The notes below the pieces were generated by a model, which did no database searches, was not told the origin of the DNA, and worked only from the letters and a program-made list of their open reading frames with translations. 64,000 bases of DNA, from contig NZ_CP054058.1 of the NCBI RefSeq assembly GCF_003935895.2, positions 372,001 through 436,000 of the forward strand. Reading direction: 5' to 3'. Positions 45,128-54,959 of this stretch are shown piece by piece. A program made the position numbers and the translations under genes. This DNA is from Scandinavium goeteborgense (GTDB lineage Bacteria > Pseudomonadota > Gammaproteobacteria > Enterobacterales > Enterobacteriaceae). Within the stretch, counting starts at the first letter, position 1; every line of letters starts with the position of its first letter.

Positions 45128-45247
45128 TGCCTGGCGGCAACAGCGCGGTGGTCCCACCTGACCCCATGCCGAACTCAGAAGTGAAACGCCGTAGCGCCGA
45201 TGGTAGTGTGGGGTCTCCCCATGCGAGAGTAGGGAACTGCCAGGCAT
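45128..45247 (+). rRNA. rrf: 5S ribosomal RNA, first copy
   Basis: 120 bases, TGCCTGGCGG...CCAGGCAT, starting 95 bases after 23S rRNA. The ends pair perfectly to form helix I. Confidence 0.98.
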
Positions 45248-45259
45248 CAAATTAAGTGT

Positions 45260-45335
45260 GCTGATATGGCTCAGTTGGTAGAGCGCACCCTTGGTAAGGG
45301 TGAGGTCCCCAGTTCGACTCTGGGTATCAGCACCA
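45260..45335 (+). tRNA. thrV: tRNA-Thr (anticodon GGT)
   Basis: 76 bases with an encoded CCA; anticodon loop TTGGTAA gives GGT, reading ACC/ACU. It lies between the two 5S genes, as thrV does in E. coli rrnD. Confidence 0.97.
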
Positions 45336-45369
45336 GTTTTAACGGTTAAGTTCGGCAGATAAAAGAATT

Positions 45370-45489
45370 TGTCTGGCGGCAACAGCGCGGTGGTCCCACC
45401 TGACCCCATGCCGAACTCAGAAGTGAAACGCCGTAGCGCCGATGGTAGTGTGGGGTCTCCCCATGCGAGAGTAGGGAACTGCCAGACAT
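45370..45489 (+). rRNA. rrf: 5S ribosomal RNA, second copy
   Basis: 120 bases, identical to the first copy except at position 3 (C to T) and position 118 (G to A), which pair with each other in helix I. It corresponds to rrfF of E. coli. Confidence 0.98.
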
Positions 45490-45494
45490 CAATT

Positions 45495-45532
45495 AAGCAA
45501 AAAGCCCAGTCTTATGACTGGGCTTTTTGCTT
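45495..45532 (+). terminator. Terminator of the rRNA operon
   Basis: A 17-bp perfect stem, AAGCAAAAAGCCCAGTC against GACTGGGCTTTTTGCTT, with a TTAT loop and T-rich tail. Confidence 0.95.
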
Positions 45533-45550
45533 TTCTTCGATCTGAAAATA

Positions 45551-45580
45551 GAAAAATCCTCCCCAAAATGGGGAGGAAAT
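45551..45580 (-). terminator. Terminator of the amino acid transporter operon
   Basis: On the minus strand TCCTCCCCA and TGGGGAGGA form a stem with a TTT loop, followed by a T run (ATTTTTC). It directly follows the yhdZ stop. Confidence 0.88.
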
Positions 45581-45583
45581 GGC

Positions 45584-46342
45584 TCAGTGGATGACCTGAG
45601 AGAGAAACGCGCGGGTACGCTCAGATTTTGGATTTGCAAAGAACTGCTCCGGCGGTGCCTGCTCGACGATCTCACCCCTGTCCATAAAGATAACCCGGTC
45701 AGCGACGGTTCTGGCAAAGCCCATTTCATGCGTTACGCACAGCATTGTCATCCCGGATTGGGCCAAGCCGATCATGGTGTCGAGTACTTCCTTCACCATT
45801 TCCGGATCGAGTGCGGAAGTTGGCTCATCAAACAGCATAATTTTTGGCTTCATGCACAACGAACGCGCTATCGCGACGCGCTGTTGCTGGCCACCTGAAA
45901 TCTGGCCGGGAAACTTATGAGCATGTTCCGCAATCCGGACCCGCTCCAGATAGTGCATCGCTAACGCTTCCGCTTCTTTCTTTGGTAGTTTTCGCACCCA
46001 TATGGGTGCCAGAGTACAGTTTTGCAAAACGGTAAGATGCGGGAACAAATTGAAGTGCTGGAATACCATTCCAACTTCCTGACGCACTCGCTCGATATTG
46101 CGAATATCTTCATTGAGCTCGATGCCATCAACGACGATCCGACCCTGCTGATGTTCTTCCAGATGATTAATACAACGGATTGTGGTCGATTTTCCTGAGC
46201 CTGAAGGCCCGCACAAGACAATACGTTCACCCTGCTTCACGTTCAGATTAATGTCCTTCAGAACGTGAAACTGTCCGTACCATTTATTGACGTTTTCCAG
46301 CGTAATCATCGCATCCGCCGGCTGTAGTAATATTTGACTCAT
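45584..46342 (-). CDS. yhdZ: Polar amino acid ABC transporter ATPase
   Basis: A 252-residue ABC ATPase. Walker [11 protein letters not shown] (about 45-54), signature [14 protein letters not shown] (about 149-162) and Walker [15 protein letters not shown] (about 173-186) are intact. It belongs to the GlnQ/AapP group that powers uptake of polar amino acids. Last gene of the four-gene operon. The substrate has not been shown; general L-amino acids are inferred from the Aap family. Confidence 0.93.
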   Translation of the reverse strand: MSQILLQPADAMITLENVNKWYGQFHVLKDINLNVKQGERIVLCGPSGSGKSTTIRCINHLEEHQQGRIVVDGIELNEDIRNIERVRQEVGMVFQHFNLFPHLTVLQNCTLAPIWVRKLPKKEAEALAMHYLERVRIAEHAHKFPGQISGGQQQRVAIARSLCMKPKIMLFDEPTSALDPEMVKEVLDTMIGLAQSGMTMLCVTHEMGFARTVADRVIFMDRGEIVEQAPPEQFFANPKSERTRAFLSQVIH

Positions 46343-46349
46343 AGTTTCC

Positions 46350-47456
46350 TCAGTGCGGTGTACGCCCGGTGTTAAAGCGCTTTTCCAAATGCTGACTGTA
46401 GCGCGACATGCTAAAACAGAAGATCCAGTAGATCAGTGCAGCAAAAACGTAGCCTTCCGTCGACATCCCAAGCCATGCAGGATCGACGGTCGCTTGCTGG
46501 ACGCTGCTGAACAGATCGAACAGGCCAATGATGATCACCAGACTAGTGTCTTTAAACAGCGCGATAATGGTATTGACCAGGCCCGGAATCACCAACTTCA
46601 GTGCCTGGGGAAGAATGACCAGCACCTGTGTTTTCCAGTAGCCCAGAGCTAGCGAGCTTGCGGCTTCATATTGCCCTTTAGGTAGAGCCTGCAAGCCTCC
46701 GCGCACCACTTCCGCCACGTAGGCCGACTGAAACAACACCACGCCGACTAATGCACGGATGAGTTTATCGATGCTGGTTCCTTCGGACATAAAAAGCGGT
46801 AGCATCACCGAGGACATAAACAACACGGTGATCAGTGGCACGCCGCGCCAGAATTCGATGAAAATAACCGAAAGTATGCGAACCACCGGCATGGTCGAAC
46901 GCCGTCCAAGCGCCAGAAGAATACCGAGCGGTAACGCCCCGGCAATCCCGACCGACGCGATAATCAGTGTGAGCGTCAGGCCACCCCATTGCCGCGTCTC
47001 TACTCTCTCCAGGCCAAAGAAACCGCCATACAGCAGAAACCACACCACGATGGGATAAATGACCGCCCAGCAGGCAATGTAGCGACCGCGGCGTGGCATC
47101 GCACTCCAGAACATCGGCACGATCGACAGCAGGCCGATAATCAGTGCAGTATTAATGCGCCAGCGCTGGTCATGGGGATAAAGTCCATACATTAACTGGC
47201 CGAAGCGTTGATGGATGAACACCCAGCAGGCACCCGCCTTTGTACAGTCAGCGCGCGTCGTTCCCACCCAGTTAGCCTGTAAAAAAGCCCAGTTCAGCAG
47301 CGGCGGAATGAGTTCCCACATCAGCCACAACGCGAATAGCGTCAATAGGCTGTTAGACCAGCTGGAGAACAGATTCTTTCGCATCCAGGTCAGTGGCTGA
47401 TTTCGCTTTGCACCGTCGGGTCGCGCAGCGTGAGACAGAAGTGCTTTTGTCATCAT
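46350..47456 (-). CDS. yhdY: Polar amino acid ABC transporter permease (AapM type)
   Basis: A 368-residue inner-membrane protein. About eight hydrophobic segments; the C-terminal half holds the HisMQ-type permease domain with the EAA-loop motif [20 protein letters not shown] near 270-290. The extra N-terminal segments are typical of the AapM subgroup. It starts 6 bases after yhdX. Confidence 0.92.
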   Translation of the reverse strand: MMTKALLSHAARPDGAKRNQPLTWMRKNLFSSWSNSLLTLFALWLMWELIPPLLNWAFLQANWVGTTRADCTKAGACWVFIHQRFGQLMYGLYPHDQRWRINTALIIGLLSIVPMFWSAMPRRGRYIACWAVIYPIVVWFLLYGGFFGLERVETRQWGGLTLTLIIASVGIAGALPLGILLALGRRSTMPVVRILSVIFIEFWRGVPLITVLFMSSVMLPLFMSEGTSIDKLIRALVGVVLFQSAYVAEVVRGGLQALPKGQYEAASSLALGYWKTQVLVILPQALKLVIPGLVNTIIALFKDTSLVIIIGLFDLFSSVQQATVDPAWLGMSTEGYVFAALIYWIFCFSMSRYSQHLEKRFNTGRTPH

Positions 47457-47462
47457 GACCCC

Positions 47463-48644
47463 TTAGCGCTCAATCAGTGCCATACGGCGGTTGTAGATAT
47501 TCATCAGCAGCGAAATGCTCAGACTGATAATGAGGTACACCGACATGGTGATCGCGATCGTTTCAATTGCCTGTCCGGTTTGATTCAGCACCGTACCGGC
47601 AAACAGCGAGACCATATCGGGATAACCAATGGCCGCGGCCAGCGATGAGTTTTTGACAATATTCAGGTACTGGCTGGTGAGCGGTGGGATCACCACGCGG
47701 AGCGCTTGGGGAATAATGACCTGGCGCAGCGTCACAGGGTTTGGCAGTCCAAGCGAACGGGCAGCCTCATGCTGTCCAAAAGGTACAGCCTGGATACCGG
47801 AACGGATGATCTCGGCAATAAACGCAGAGGTATACACCGAGAGCGCAAGCGTTAAAGCTGCCAGTTCGGGGATCAGTACCATGCCACCGCGGAAGTTAAA
47901 CCCTTGAAGGGCTGGTATATCCCAATGGAGTGCAGCGCCAAAGATCCAGTGAGCGAGCAACGGTAGAACTATAACCAGCGCCAGCGCGGTCGGCCAGGTA
48001 CGTCGCAGTTGGCCTGTTTTTATCTGGTGCGTTTTGTTATAGCGAAAAAGCCCGACGGTTAGCAGCGCGGCAATCGCGAGTGCGGCAATAAAAGCCAGCA
48101 ATCCTTCACCCCATTGTGGGGAAGGTATATAGAGTCCACGATTACTGAGGAACACCAGCTCGAAGGCATTCACCGCCTGACGCGGTCCGGGTAAATTGCG
48201 AAGTACGGCAAAGTACCAGAAGAAGATTTGCAGCAGCGGAGGAATGTTACGGAATGTCTCTATATACACCGTCGACAGCTTCCGCAGCAGCCAGTTTTCG
48301 GAGAGTCTCGCCAGGCCCAAAAAGAAACCGAGGAAGGAAGCAAAGACAATGCACAGCGCAGAAACCAGCAGCGTGTTCAGCAAACCGACCAGGAAAACCC
48401 GGCCATAGGTATCACCCTGCTGATAATCCACTAAGTGCTGGACGATGCCAAAGCCCGCGCTTCTGTCGAGAAAAGCAAAACCAGAGGTAATGCCTCGCTT
48501 GTCCAGATTGGTGATGGTGTTGTGTATCAAATAGATAGCAATAGCGACGACCGCCACTACCGCAAGGATTTGAAACAGCCAGGCGCGAACCGTGGGGTTG
48601 GAAAAGGAGAGCGATCCTTTTACGGTCAGGCGGCGTTGGGACAT
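47463..48644 (-). CDS. yhdX: Polar amino acid ABC transporter permease (AapQ type)
   Basis: A 393-residue membrane protein with the same HisMQ fold as its partner. The permease domain is split around a long insert (about 150-240), as usual for AapQ. The EAA-loop is QHEAARSLGLPNPVTLRQVI near 292-311. It pairs with YhdY as a heterodimer. It is separated from yhdW by a 68-base gap with a stable hairpin. Confidence 0.92.
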   Translation of the reverse strand: MSQRRLTVKGSLSFSNPTVRAWLFQILAVVAVVAIAIYLIHNTITNLDKRGITSGFAFLDRSAGFGIVQHLVDYQQGDTYGRVFLVGLLNTLLVSALCIVFASFLGFFLGLARLSENWLLRKLSTVYIETFRNIPPLLQIFFWYFAVLRNLPGPRQAVNAFELVFLSNRGLYIPSPQWGEGLLAFIAALAIAALLTVGLFRYNKTHQIKTGQLRRTWPTALALVIVLPLLAHWIFGAALHWDIPALQGFNFRGGMVLIPELAALTLALSVYTSAFIAEIIRSGIQAVPFGQHEAARSLGLPNPVTLRQVIIPQALRVVIPPLTSQYLNIVKNSSLAAAIGYPDMVSLFAGTVLNQTGQAIETIAITMSVYLIISLSISLLMNIYNRRMALIER

Positions 48645-48675
48645 AGTAAAACCTCAATGACCAGAACATCAGGTT

Positions 48676-48697
48676 GGGCACCGCCGAAGCGATGCCC
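48676..48697 (-). other. Intercistronic hairpin between yhdW and yhdX
   Basis: On the minus strand GGGCATCGC and GCGGTGCCC form a 9-bp stem (one G-U pair) capped by a TTCG tetraloop. Without a T run it is unlikely to be a terminator; it may stabilise the upstream yhdW message. Confidence 0.75.
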
Positions 48698-48712
48698 GTC
48701 ACAGCGTAAAAC

Positions 48713-49738
48713 TTAACGAACCGGCGGCGCGTATTGGATCCCACCGTTGTTCCAGAGGTTGTTCTGGCCACGTTTGATCTTCAGAGCACTGCCTTCCCCA
48801 ACGTTGCGGTCAAAAATTTCAGCGTAGTTCCCGACTTGTTTAACAATGTTATAGGCCCATTTGTTATCCAGTTTCAGGTCCTTGCCGAAATCACCCTCTT
48901 TCCCGAGCAGGTGTGACATATCTGGCGTTGATGGGGTAGCAAATTTCTCATCAACGTTTTTAGAGTTAATCCCCATTTCTTCTGCGTTCAGCATGGCGAA
49001 CAGCGTCCAGCGCACGATGGAGAACCACTCGTCGTCACCACGACGAACCACTGGGCCCAGCGGCTCTTTGGAAATCACTTCAGGCAGAACAATCCATTCA
49101 CCCGGCTTGCTCAGCTTGATACGCAGCGCATACAGTTGTGACTGGTCAGAGGCCAGGGTATCGCAGCGCCCGGATTCCAGCGCTTTTGCTGATTCGTCAG
49201 AGCGGTCAAAGGTCACTGGGGTGTACTTCATATTGTTGGCTTTGAAGTAATCCGCCACGTTCAGCTCGGTATCGGTGCCGGCCTGGATACAGACGGTCGC
49301 GCCATCCAGCTCTTTCGCACTTTTCAGCCCGGCTTTATTGTGAGTCAGGAAGCCGATACCGTCGTAATACGTTACACCGGTGAAGGAGAGGCCCATGCCC
49401 GCATCGCGGGAAGAGGTCCAGGTGGTGTTACGGGAGAGCAAATCTACTTCGCCTGATTGCAGCGCGGTGAAACGTTCCTTCGCAGTCAGCGGGGTATATT
49501 TCACTTTGTTGGCATCACCAAATACCGCTGCGGCCACGCCACGGCACACATCCACATCAATACCGGTAAATTTGCCATCGGCATCGGCATAAGAGAAGCC
49601 CGGCAATCCATCACTGATCCCGCACTGAACGAAGCCTTTCTTTTTAACGGCGTCAAAAGTGGTACCGGCATGTGCCTGATTGGAGATTGCAAACAGTACG
49701 CCCGCCGCTGTGAGGCTGGCGATCATCATCTTTTTCAT
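48713..49738 (-). CDS. yhdW: Periplasmic amino acid-binding protein
   Basis: A 341-residue substrate-binding protein of the SBP_3/AapJ family. A signal peptide ends at about residue 24 (NQAHA). The GFSYADADGKFTGIDVDVCRG segment and the RNTTWTSSRD motif are typical. The frame is open throughout, whereas I recall yhdW of E. coli K-12 being annotated as a pseudogene. First gene of yhdWXYZ. Confidence 0.94.
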   Translation of the reverse strand: MKKMMIASLTAAGVLFAISNQAHAGTTFDAVKKKGFVQCGISDGLPGFSYADADGKFTGIDVDVCRGVAAAVFGDANKVKYTPLTAKERFTALQSGEVDLLSRNTTWTSSRDAGMGLSFTGVTYYDGIGFLTHNKAGLKSAKELDGATVCIQAGTDTELNVADYFKANNMKYTPVTFDRSDESAKALESGRCDTLASDQSQLYALRIKLSKPGEWIVLPEVISKEPLGPVVRRGDDEWFSIVRWTLFAMLNAEEMGINSKNVDEKFATPSTPDMSHLLGKEGDFGKDLKLDNKWAYNIVKQVGNYAEIFDRNVGEGSALKIKRGQNNLWNNGGIQYAPPVR

Positions 49739-50183
49739 AAAGCATCCTGTGTGGCGAAGATTTATCGTTATTTATTAGACGTCCGGGGGAACGCCGAAAC
49801 CTGTCTGTGGCCATGGCCATACCTTCTAAAGCAAAGGGAATGCCAGAATTGCAACCGCCTGATATTGGGGCTCGTGGAAGCAATAAAGTGAGTGTAGACA
49901 GGAAAGAAAAAAACAAGCGCCCCGGGATGGTGCAAAATTACAACCTATGCCACAAATCAGAGCGAAAAAGTTTCAGGATTGAGATGGGAAAGAGAAATGA
50001 TTTCGGGGGGTAATATTGGCGTGAAAATGAATGGCAATAATATGTGAAATTGCTCACGCCTTTTCAGTGTAATAATCATTTTTAATTATGGATGCGTAGT
50101 TAAAAACACGAAATTGTTTTTATGAGAAGCAGTGACAAGGCAATTTTTTTCTTTCGATCGCCGTTTTGCACCGCCATGAAGCA
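49739..50183. promoter_or_regulatory. Intergenic region upstream of yhdW
   Basis: About 445 bases without a convincing gene. It holds the sigma-54 promoter candidate (49830-49845) and an NtrC-like dyad (49917-49933). The part from about 50030 to 50160 is AT-rich and has no feature I can name. Confidence 0.6.
49830..49845 (-). promoter_or_regulatory. Sigma-54 promoter candidate for yhdWXYZ
   Basis: On the minus strand TGGCATTCCCTTTGCT matches the consensus TGGCAC-N5-TTGCW, with GG at -24 and GC at -12 in exact spacing. Transcription would start about 80 bases before the yhdW ATG. E. coli yhdWXYZ is reported as NtrC-regulated (from memory). Confidence 0.75.
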
Positions 50184-50206
50184 AAAGCGCGGAGGGCCCG
50201 CGCTTT
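50184..50206 (-). terminator. Terminator after yhdV
   Basis: AAAGCGCGG and CCGCGCTTT form a 9-bp stem with a 5-base loop; on the minus strand it ends in a short T run. It lies 8 bases past the yhdV stop. Confidence 0.8.
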
Positions 50207-50213
50207 CATTTAA

Positions 50214-50435
50214 TTATTTGGTGAGAGCAACGATACCGAGCGTCAGGCCAGCCAGGGCGGCTGCGCCACCGGCGACAGCACCCGCAGTTTCCCAGTTATC
50301 CTGCGTTGTACCTTTCATGCAGGTATTGGTGTGCACCAGCCGCCCCTGATCGTCATAAACCGGTACGCAAGGTGAATCGTGTGCGCAGCCAGCGAGTAAG
50401 GCGGCCAATAATGCAACTGAAATCAATCTTTTCAT
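50214..50435 (-). CDS. yhdV: Small lipoprotein YhdV
   Basis: A 73-residue protein. Signal peptide with lipobox LLAGC, so Cys17 is the lipidated residue. The C-terminal half is a hydrophobic Gly/Ala-rich segment (AVAGGAAALAGLTLGIVAL). It matches E. coli YhdV in length and sequence; function unknown. It follows acrF in the same direction but has its own terminator. Confidence 0.92.
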   Translation of the reverse strand: MKRLISVALLAALLAGCAHDSPCVPVYDDQGRLVHTNTCMKGTTQDNWETAGAVAGGAAALAGLTLGIVALTK

Positions 50436-50522
50436 GATATTACCTCGATTAACCGCGGTGACGTAAAAAATCGGCCTTGCGGAATTGCGTTAATTTTACC
50501 ACTGAGACAAGAACCACCAGAG

Positions 50523-50549
50523 GAGCAAATAATCTCAATTTATTTGCTC
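50523..50549. repeat. Perfect inverted repeat upstream of yhdV
   Basis: GAGCAAATAA (50523-50532) and TTATTTGCTC (50540-50549), 10-bp perfect arms with a 7-base spacer. No T run on either side, so it may be an operator or mRNA structure. The rest of 50436-50659 shows nothing else recognisable. Confidence 0.7.
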
Positions 50550-50659
50550 TGTAAACATCGTGGAGGTTTTCGCGAATATCCCGCTGATTATGTAGAAAAT
50601 ATGCAGAGTAAAATTCTGAATTTACCGATCTGAATGTGGGTATTTATCTGGCTGAAACA

Positions 50660-50685
50660 AAAAAGGCGCCTTAAGCGCCTAATTT
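50660..50685 (-). terminator. Terminator after acrF
   Basis: AGGCGC and GCGCCT with a 5-base loop; on the minus strand it is followed by TTTTTTG. It lies just past the acrF stop. Confidence 0.85.
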
Positions 50686-50693
50686 GTTTTTAC

Positions 50694-53600
50694 TTAGTTT
50701 TTCACTCCACCGAAACGACGACGGACGACCACAAAGAATACCGGTACAAAGAAGATGGCAAGCAGTGTCGCTGCCAGCATGCCACCCATTACGCCAGTTC
50801 CTACGGCATTTTGCGCGCCGCTACCTGCGCCGTTGCTAATGACCAGAGGCATAACGCCGAGGATAAATGCGAGCGATGTCATCAGGATCGGGCGCAGACG
50901 CATTCGGGAAGCTTGTAAGGTGGCTTCAATCACCCCTTTTCCTTCTTTTTCCATCAGGTCTTTAGCAAATTCGACAATCAGGATGGCGTTTTTCGCCGAC
51001 AGACCAATCGTCGTCAGTAGGCCAACCTGGAAATAGACGTCGTTATGCATACCGCGCAGCGACGCGGCAAGTAGCGCCCCGACAACCCCTAATGGCACCA
51101 CCAACATGACCGAGAACGGGATTGACCAGCTTTCATACAGCGCGGCGAGGCACAGGAACACGACGATCAATGAAATGGCATACAGCGCCGGAGCCTGGTT
51201 ACCAGACAGTCGTTCCTGATAAGACATGCCCGTCCAGTCGTAACCAATACCTGCAGGCAGTTTGCTGGCCATCTGTTCCATCAGCAGCATCGCTTCACCG
51301 GTACTTCTTCCCGGCGCGGCTTCACCGAGGATCTCCATCGATGGCAGACCGTTAAATCGTTCCAGGCGCGGTGACCCATAAATCCAACTCGCCGTAGAAA
51401 ACGCGGAGAAGGGAACCATTTCGCCATTGGCACTGCGGACGTAAAGCGTATTGATGTCATTGGGCAACATACGGAATTTTGCTTCCGCCTGTACGTAGAC
51501 CTTCTTCACGCGACCCCTGTCGATAAAGTCGTTTACATAGCTGCCGCCCAGCGCGGTCGAAATGGTTTGGTTGATATCGGAAATCGACACGCCCAAAGCC
51601 TGCGCTTTTTCCTGATCGACATTGAGCTTGTACTGCGGTGTATCTTCAAGGCCATTTGGACGCACCCGGACCAGTAAATCCGGATGTTCTTTTACCATCC
51701 CGAGCAGCTGATTACGGGCCTGGGTCAGGCCGCTGTGTCCAAGACCCGCCTGATCGACCAGCTCAAAGTCGAAGCCCGTTGCTGTGCCTAGCTCGATAAT
51801 TGCCGGCAGGTTAAACGGGAATACCATGGCATCTTTTATCTGGCTGAATTTGGCGGTCGCGCGTTTGATGATGGCTTCAACGTGATTCTCTTCGCCGCTA
51901 CGTTCATCCCATGGTTTCAGGCTGATAAATGCCATCCCTGAGTTTTGTCCTTGCCCACTAAAGCTAAAACCGTTCACGGTGAAGACGCTGGCGACGTTAG
52001 CTTTTTCATCATTGAGATAGTAGTGGGTCATGGTATCCAGCACCTTTTGGGTGCGTTCCTGCGTTGCCCCCGATGGCAGCTGAACCATGGTCATGAACAC
52101 GCCCTGATCTTCTTCTGGCAGAAAGGAGGTCGGCAGGCGCAGGAACAGGACCGCCATACCGGCGACGATCGCCACATAGATGATTAAGTAACGCCCAGTG
52201 CCTCTCAGAATGCGGCTGACGCTATTGGTGTAGTGATCAACGCTCTGGTCAAAACGGGAGTTAAACCAGCCGAAGAAACCGCTTTTAGGTGCGAGATGAT
52301 CGGCTGAAACCGGTTTTAGCAGCGTAGCGCACAGAGCGGGCGTCAGAATTAATGCCACGAGTACGGACAACGCCATCGAAGAAACGATGGTTATGGAGAA
52401 TTGCCGGTAGATTGCCCCGGTTGAGCCGCCGAAGAACGCCATCGGAATGAACACCGCAGAGAGTACCATCGCAATCCCGACCAGCGCGCCCTGGATTTGC
52501 TCCATCGATTTTTCCGTCGCTTCCTTTGGCGATAGCCGTTCTTCGGCCATCACGCGCTCGACGTTTTCTACCACCACGATGGCATCATCCACCAGGAGTC
52601 CGATCGCCAGCACCATGCCAAACATGGTCAGCGTGTTAATCGAGTAACCAAAGGCCGCCAAAATGGCGAACGTGCCCAGCAGAACGACAGGGACTGCGAT
52701 GGTTGGGATGAGTGTCGCGCGAAAATTTTGCAGGAACAGGTACATCACAAGGAAGACGAGGACGATCGCTTCGAACAAGGTTTTTACCACTTCGTGAATT
52801 GAGATTTTCACAAATGGCGTGGTGTCATATGGGTAGACGACGCGCATACCCTGCGGGAAGAAAGGCTGCAGCTCTGCGAGTTTGGCTTTGATTGCTTCTG
52901 CGGTGTTAAGGGCATTCGCACCCGTAGCAAGTTTTATCCCCAGCCCGGATGCGGGTTGCCCATTAATGCGGGCAAGCGTGTTGTAGTTTTCACCGCCGAG
53001 CTCAATTTGTGCCACATCGCGAAGGTGCACAACCGAGCCGTCCTGATTGACACGCAGGGTGACGTTGCCGAACTCCTGCGGATTTTTCAGGCGTGTTTGG
53101 GCAATGATAGACGCGTTAAGCTGCTGATTACCGATGGCAGGCGTGCCGCCGAGTTGGCCCGCCGCTATCTGGTTGTTCTGAATTTTCAGTTGGTTTACGA
53201 CATCAACTGGCGTCAGTTTAAACTTGTTCAGCAGATTTGGATCCAGCCAGATACGCATTGCATACTGAGCGCCGAACAGTTGGGTATCGCCGACGCCATT
53301 CAGGCGACTAATCGCATCTTTCAGGTTCGAGGCAACATAGTCAGAGATATCATCCTGATTTAGCGCCTTGTTATCGGAAACAAAGCCTGCCACCAGTAAA
53401 TAGCTGCTGCTCGATTTTTTGACGCTGATACCCTGCTGCTGAACTTCCTGTGGTAGCAGCGGGGTGGCCAGCTGCAGTTTGTTCTGCACCTGGACCTGGG
53501 CGATATCCGGATCGGTGCCTGACTGGAAAGTCAGGGTGATAGTCACGCCGCCAGAGGAGTCGCTGGTGGAGGACATGTACATCAGATTATCGATACCGTT

Positions 53601-53807
53601 CATGTTCTGTTCGACAACCTGGGTGACGGTATCCTGCACGGTTTGGGCGTCAGCCCCCGGATAGATCGCCGTAATGGCCACTGCCGGTGGCGCGATGGTT
53701 GGGTACTGTGCGATAGGCAATTGCATGATCGCAAGTCCCCCCGCCATCATCATAATAATTGCCAGCACCCAGGCGAAAATCGGGCGCTGAATAAAGAATT
53801 TGGACAT
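50694..53807 (-). CDS. acrF: RND multidrug efflux pump AcrF
   Basis: A 1037-residue inner-membrane proton antiporter with 12 membrane segments and two large periplasmic loops. The proton-relay residues are present: Asp-Asp in [17 protein letters not shown] (about 407-408) and Lys in [14 protein letters not shown] (about 940). With AcrE and TolC it exports drugs and bile-type compounds. Higher similarity to E. coli AcrF than to AcrB is inferred from its acrE-acrS context and sequence recall. It starts 12 bases after acrE. Confidence 0.95.
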   Translation of the reverse strand: MSKFFIQRPIFAWVLAIIMMMAGGLAIMQLPIAQYPTIAPPAVAITAIYPGADAQTVQDTVTQVVEQNMNGIDNLMYMSSTSDSSGGVTITLTFQSGTDPDIAQVQVQNKLQLATPLLPQEVQQQGISVKKSSSSYLLVAGFVSDNKALNQDDISDYVASNLKDAISRLNGVGDTQLFGAQYAMRIWLDPNLLNKFKLTPVDVVNQLKIQNNQIAAGQLGGTPAIGNQQLNASIIAQTRLKNPQEFGNVTLRVNQDGSVVHLRDVAQIELGGENYNTLARINGQPASGLGIKLATGANALNTAEAIKAKLAELQPFFPQGMRVVYPYDTTPFVKISIHEVVKTLFEAIVLVFLVMYLFLQNFRATLIPTIAVPVVLLGTFAILAAFGYSINTLTMFGMVLAIGLLVDDAIVVVENVERVMAEERLSPKEATEKSMEQIQGALVGIAMVLSAVFIPMAFFGGSTGAIYRQFSITIVSSMALSVLVALILTPALCATLLKPVSADHLAPKSGFFGWFNSRFDQSVDHYTNSVSRILRGTGRYLIIYVAIVAGMAVLFLRLPTSFLPEEDQGVFMTMVQLPSGATQERTQKVLDTMTHYYLNDEKANVASVFTVNGFSFSGQGQNSGMAFISLKPWDERSGEENHVEAIIKRATAKFSQIKDAMVFPFNLPAIIELGTATGFDFELVDQAGLGHSGLTQARNQLLGMVKEHPDLLVRVRPNGLEDTPQYKLNVDQEKAQALGVSISDINQTISTALGGSYVNDFIDRGRVKKVYVQAEAKFRMLPNDINTLYVRSANGEMVPFSAFSTASWIYGSPRLERFNGLPSMEILGEAAPGRSTGEAMLLMEQMASKLPAGIGYDWTGMSYQERLSGNQAPALYAISLIVVFLCLAALYESWSIPFSVMLVVPLGVVGALLAASLRGMHNDVYFQVGLLTTIGLSAKNAILIVEFAKDLMEKEGKGVIEATLQASRMRLRPILMTSLAFILGVMPLVISNGAGSGAQNAVGTGVMGGMLAATLLAIFFVPVFFVVVRRRFGGVKN

Positions 53808-53819
53808 AGTGGCCCCTGA

Positions 53820-54959
53820 TTATTTGGCGGACGAAGTGGCAGTGTCTGGCTCTGAAGTCACCGAAACGCCAGGACGTACTTTCTGCAATCCGCTGACAAT
53901 CACTTTGTCACCCGTATTGAGCCCATTGCTGATAAGCCACTGACTGCCGATGGCCTGAGAGGCAGTGACGCTGCGGACTTCAACCTGATTTTTCGCATTC
54001 ACTACTAACACCGTGGCATCGCCTCGCGGCGTGCGGGTGACACCTTGTTGTGGCACCAGAATGGCGTTTGGCTGTACGCCCTCATCAATGCGTGCACGTA
54101 CAAACATACCGGGCAGCAGCGAGTGTTGAGGGTTAGGGAAAATGGCGCGCAGGGTGATGGAGCCGGTACTTTCGTCCACGGTGACATCAGAGAATTGCAG
54201 GGTGCCTTTCTGGGAATACGGCTGTCCGTTTTCCATCACCAGCTCGACGCTCTTGGTGTCGCTCCCATGCTCAAGGCTTTGCTGTTTGAGGCGCATAAAG
54301 TCACTGCTGGACTGGGTCACATCGACATAAATCGGATCCAGCTGCTGTACTGTTGCCAGCGCCTGGGACTGACCGTTAGTGACTAATGCGCCTTCTGTTA
54401 CGCTGGACTTGCCGATACGTCCGCTAATAGGTGAGGTGACTTTGGTGTAGGCCACGTTGATGCGTGCGGTTTCTACCGCGGCTTTCGCCGCCATTACGCT
54501 GGCGTCGGCCTGCTGGGCGTTAGCCACTGCCTGATCGTAATCCTGGCGGCTGACATATTGTGTGCCGAGCAGAGGCAGATAACGTTTTACGGTCAAATGC
54601 GCAATCGTTGCGGCGGCTACGGCTTTGGCTTCATCGCCTTTGGCGCTGTTCCACGCGGCCTGATAGGTGGCTGGATCTATCTGATAGAGAGACTCGCCCG
54701 CCTGAATATCGCTGCCCTCAATGAAATTACGGCGCAGGATGATACCGCTGACCTGTGGACGAACTTCGGCAATGCGAAATGCCGTGGTCCTGCCCGGCAG
54801 TTCGGTTGTCACTGACAGAGGGGCGCTCGTGATGACATGAACCGTAACGTGTGGTGCCTGTGGTTGCTGCGGCCGATCCCCGGCGTTATCGCAACTGCTC
54901 ATCAGCAGAGTTGATGCGAGTAAACTGGATAAAATCGAAATCCTGGCGTGAATCTTCAT
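53820..54959 (-). CDS. acrE: RND efflux membrane-fusion lipoprotein AcrE
   Basis: A 379-residue periplasmic adaptor. Lipobox LMSSC puts the lipidated Cys at 23. The lipoyl halves, an alpha-helical hairpin (about 100-165) and a beta-barrel domain follow in the usual order. It joins AcrF to TolC. First gene of acrEF, divergent from acrS; in E. coli acrEF is silenced by H-NS. Confidence 0.95.
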   Translation of the reverse strand: MKIHARISILSSLLASTLLMSSCDNAGDRPQQPQAPHVTVHVITSAPLSVTTELPGRTTAFRIAEVRPQVSGIILRRNFIEGSDIQAGESLYQIDPATYQAAWNSAKGDEAKAVAAATIAHLTVKRYLPLLGTQYVSRQDYDQAVANAQQADASVMAAKAAVETARINVAYTKVTSPISGRIGKSSVTEGALVTNGQSQALATVQQLDPIYVDVTQSSSDFMRLKQQSLEHGSDTKSVELVMENGQPYSQKGTLQFSDVTVDESTGSITLRAIFPNPQHSLLPGMFVRARIDEGVQPNAILVPQQGVTRTPRGDATVLVVNAKNQVEVRSVTASQAIGSQWLISNGLNTGDKVIVSGLQKVRPGVSVTSEPDTATSSAK

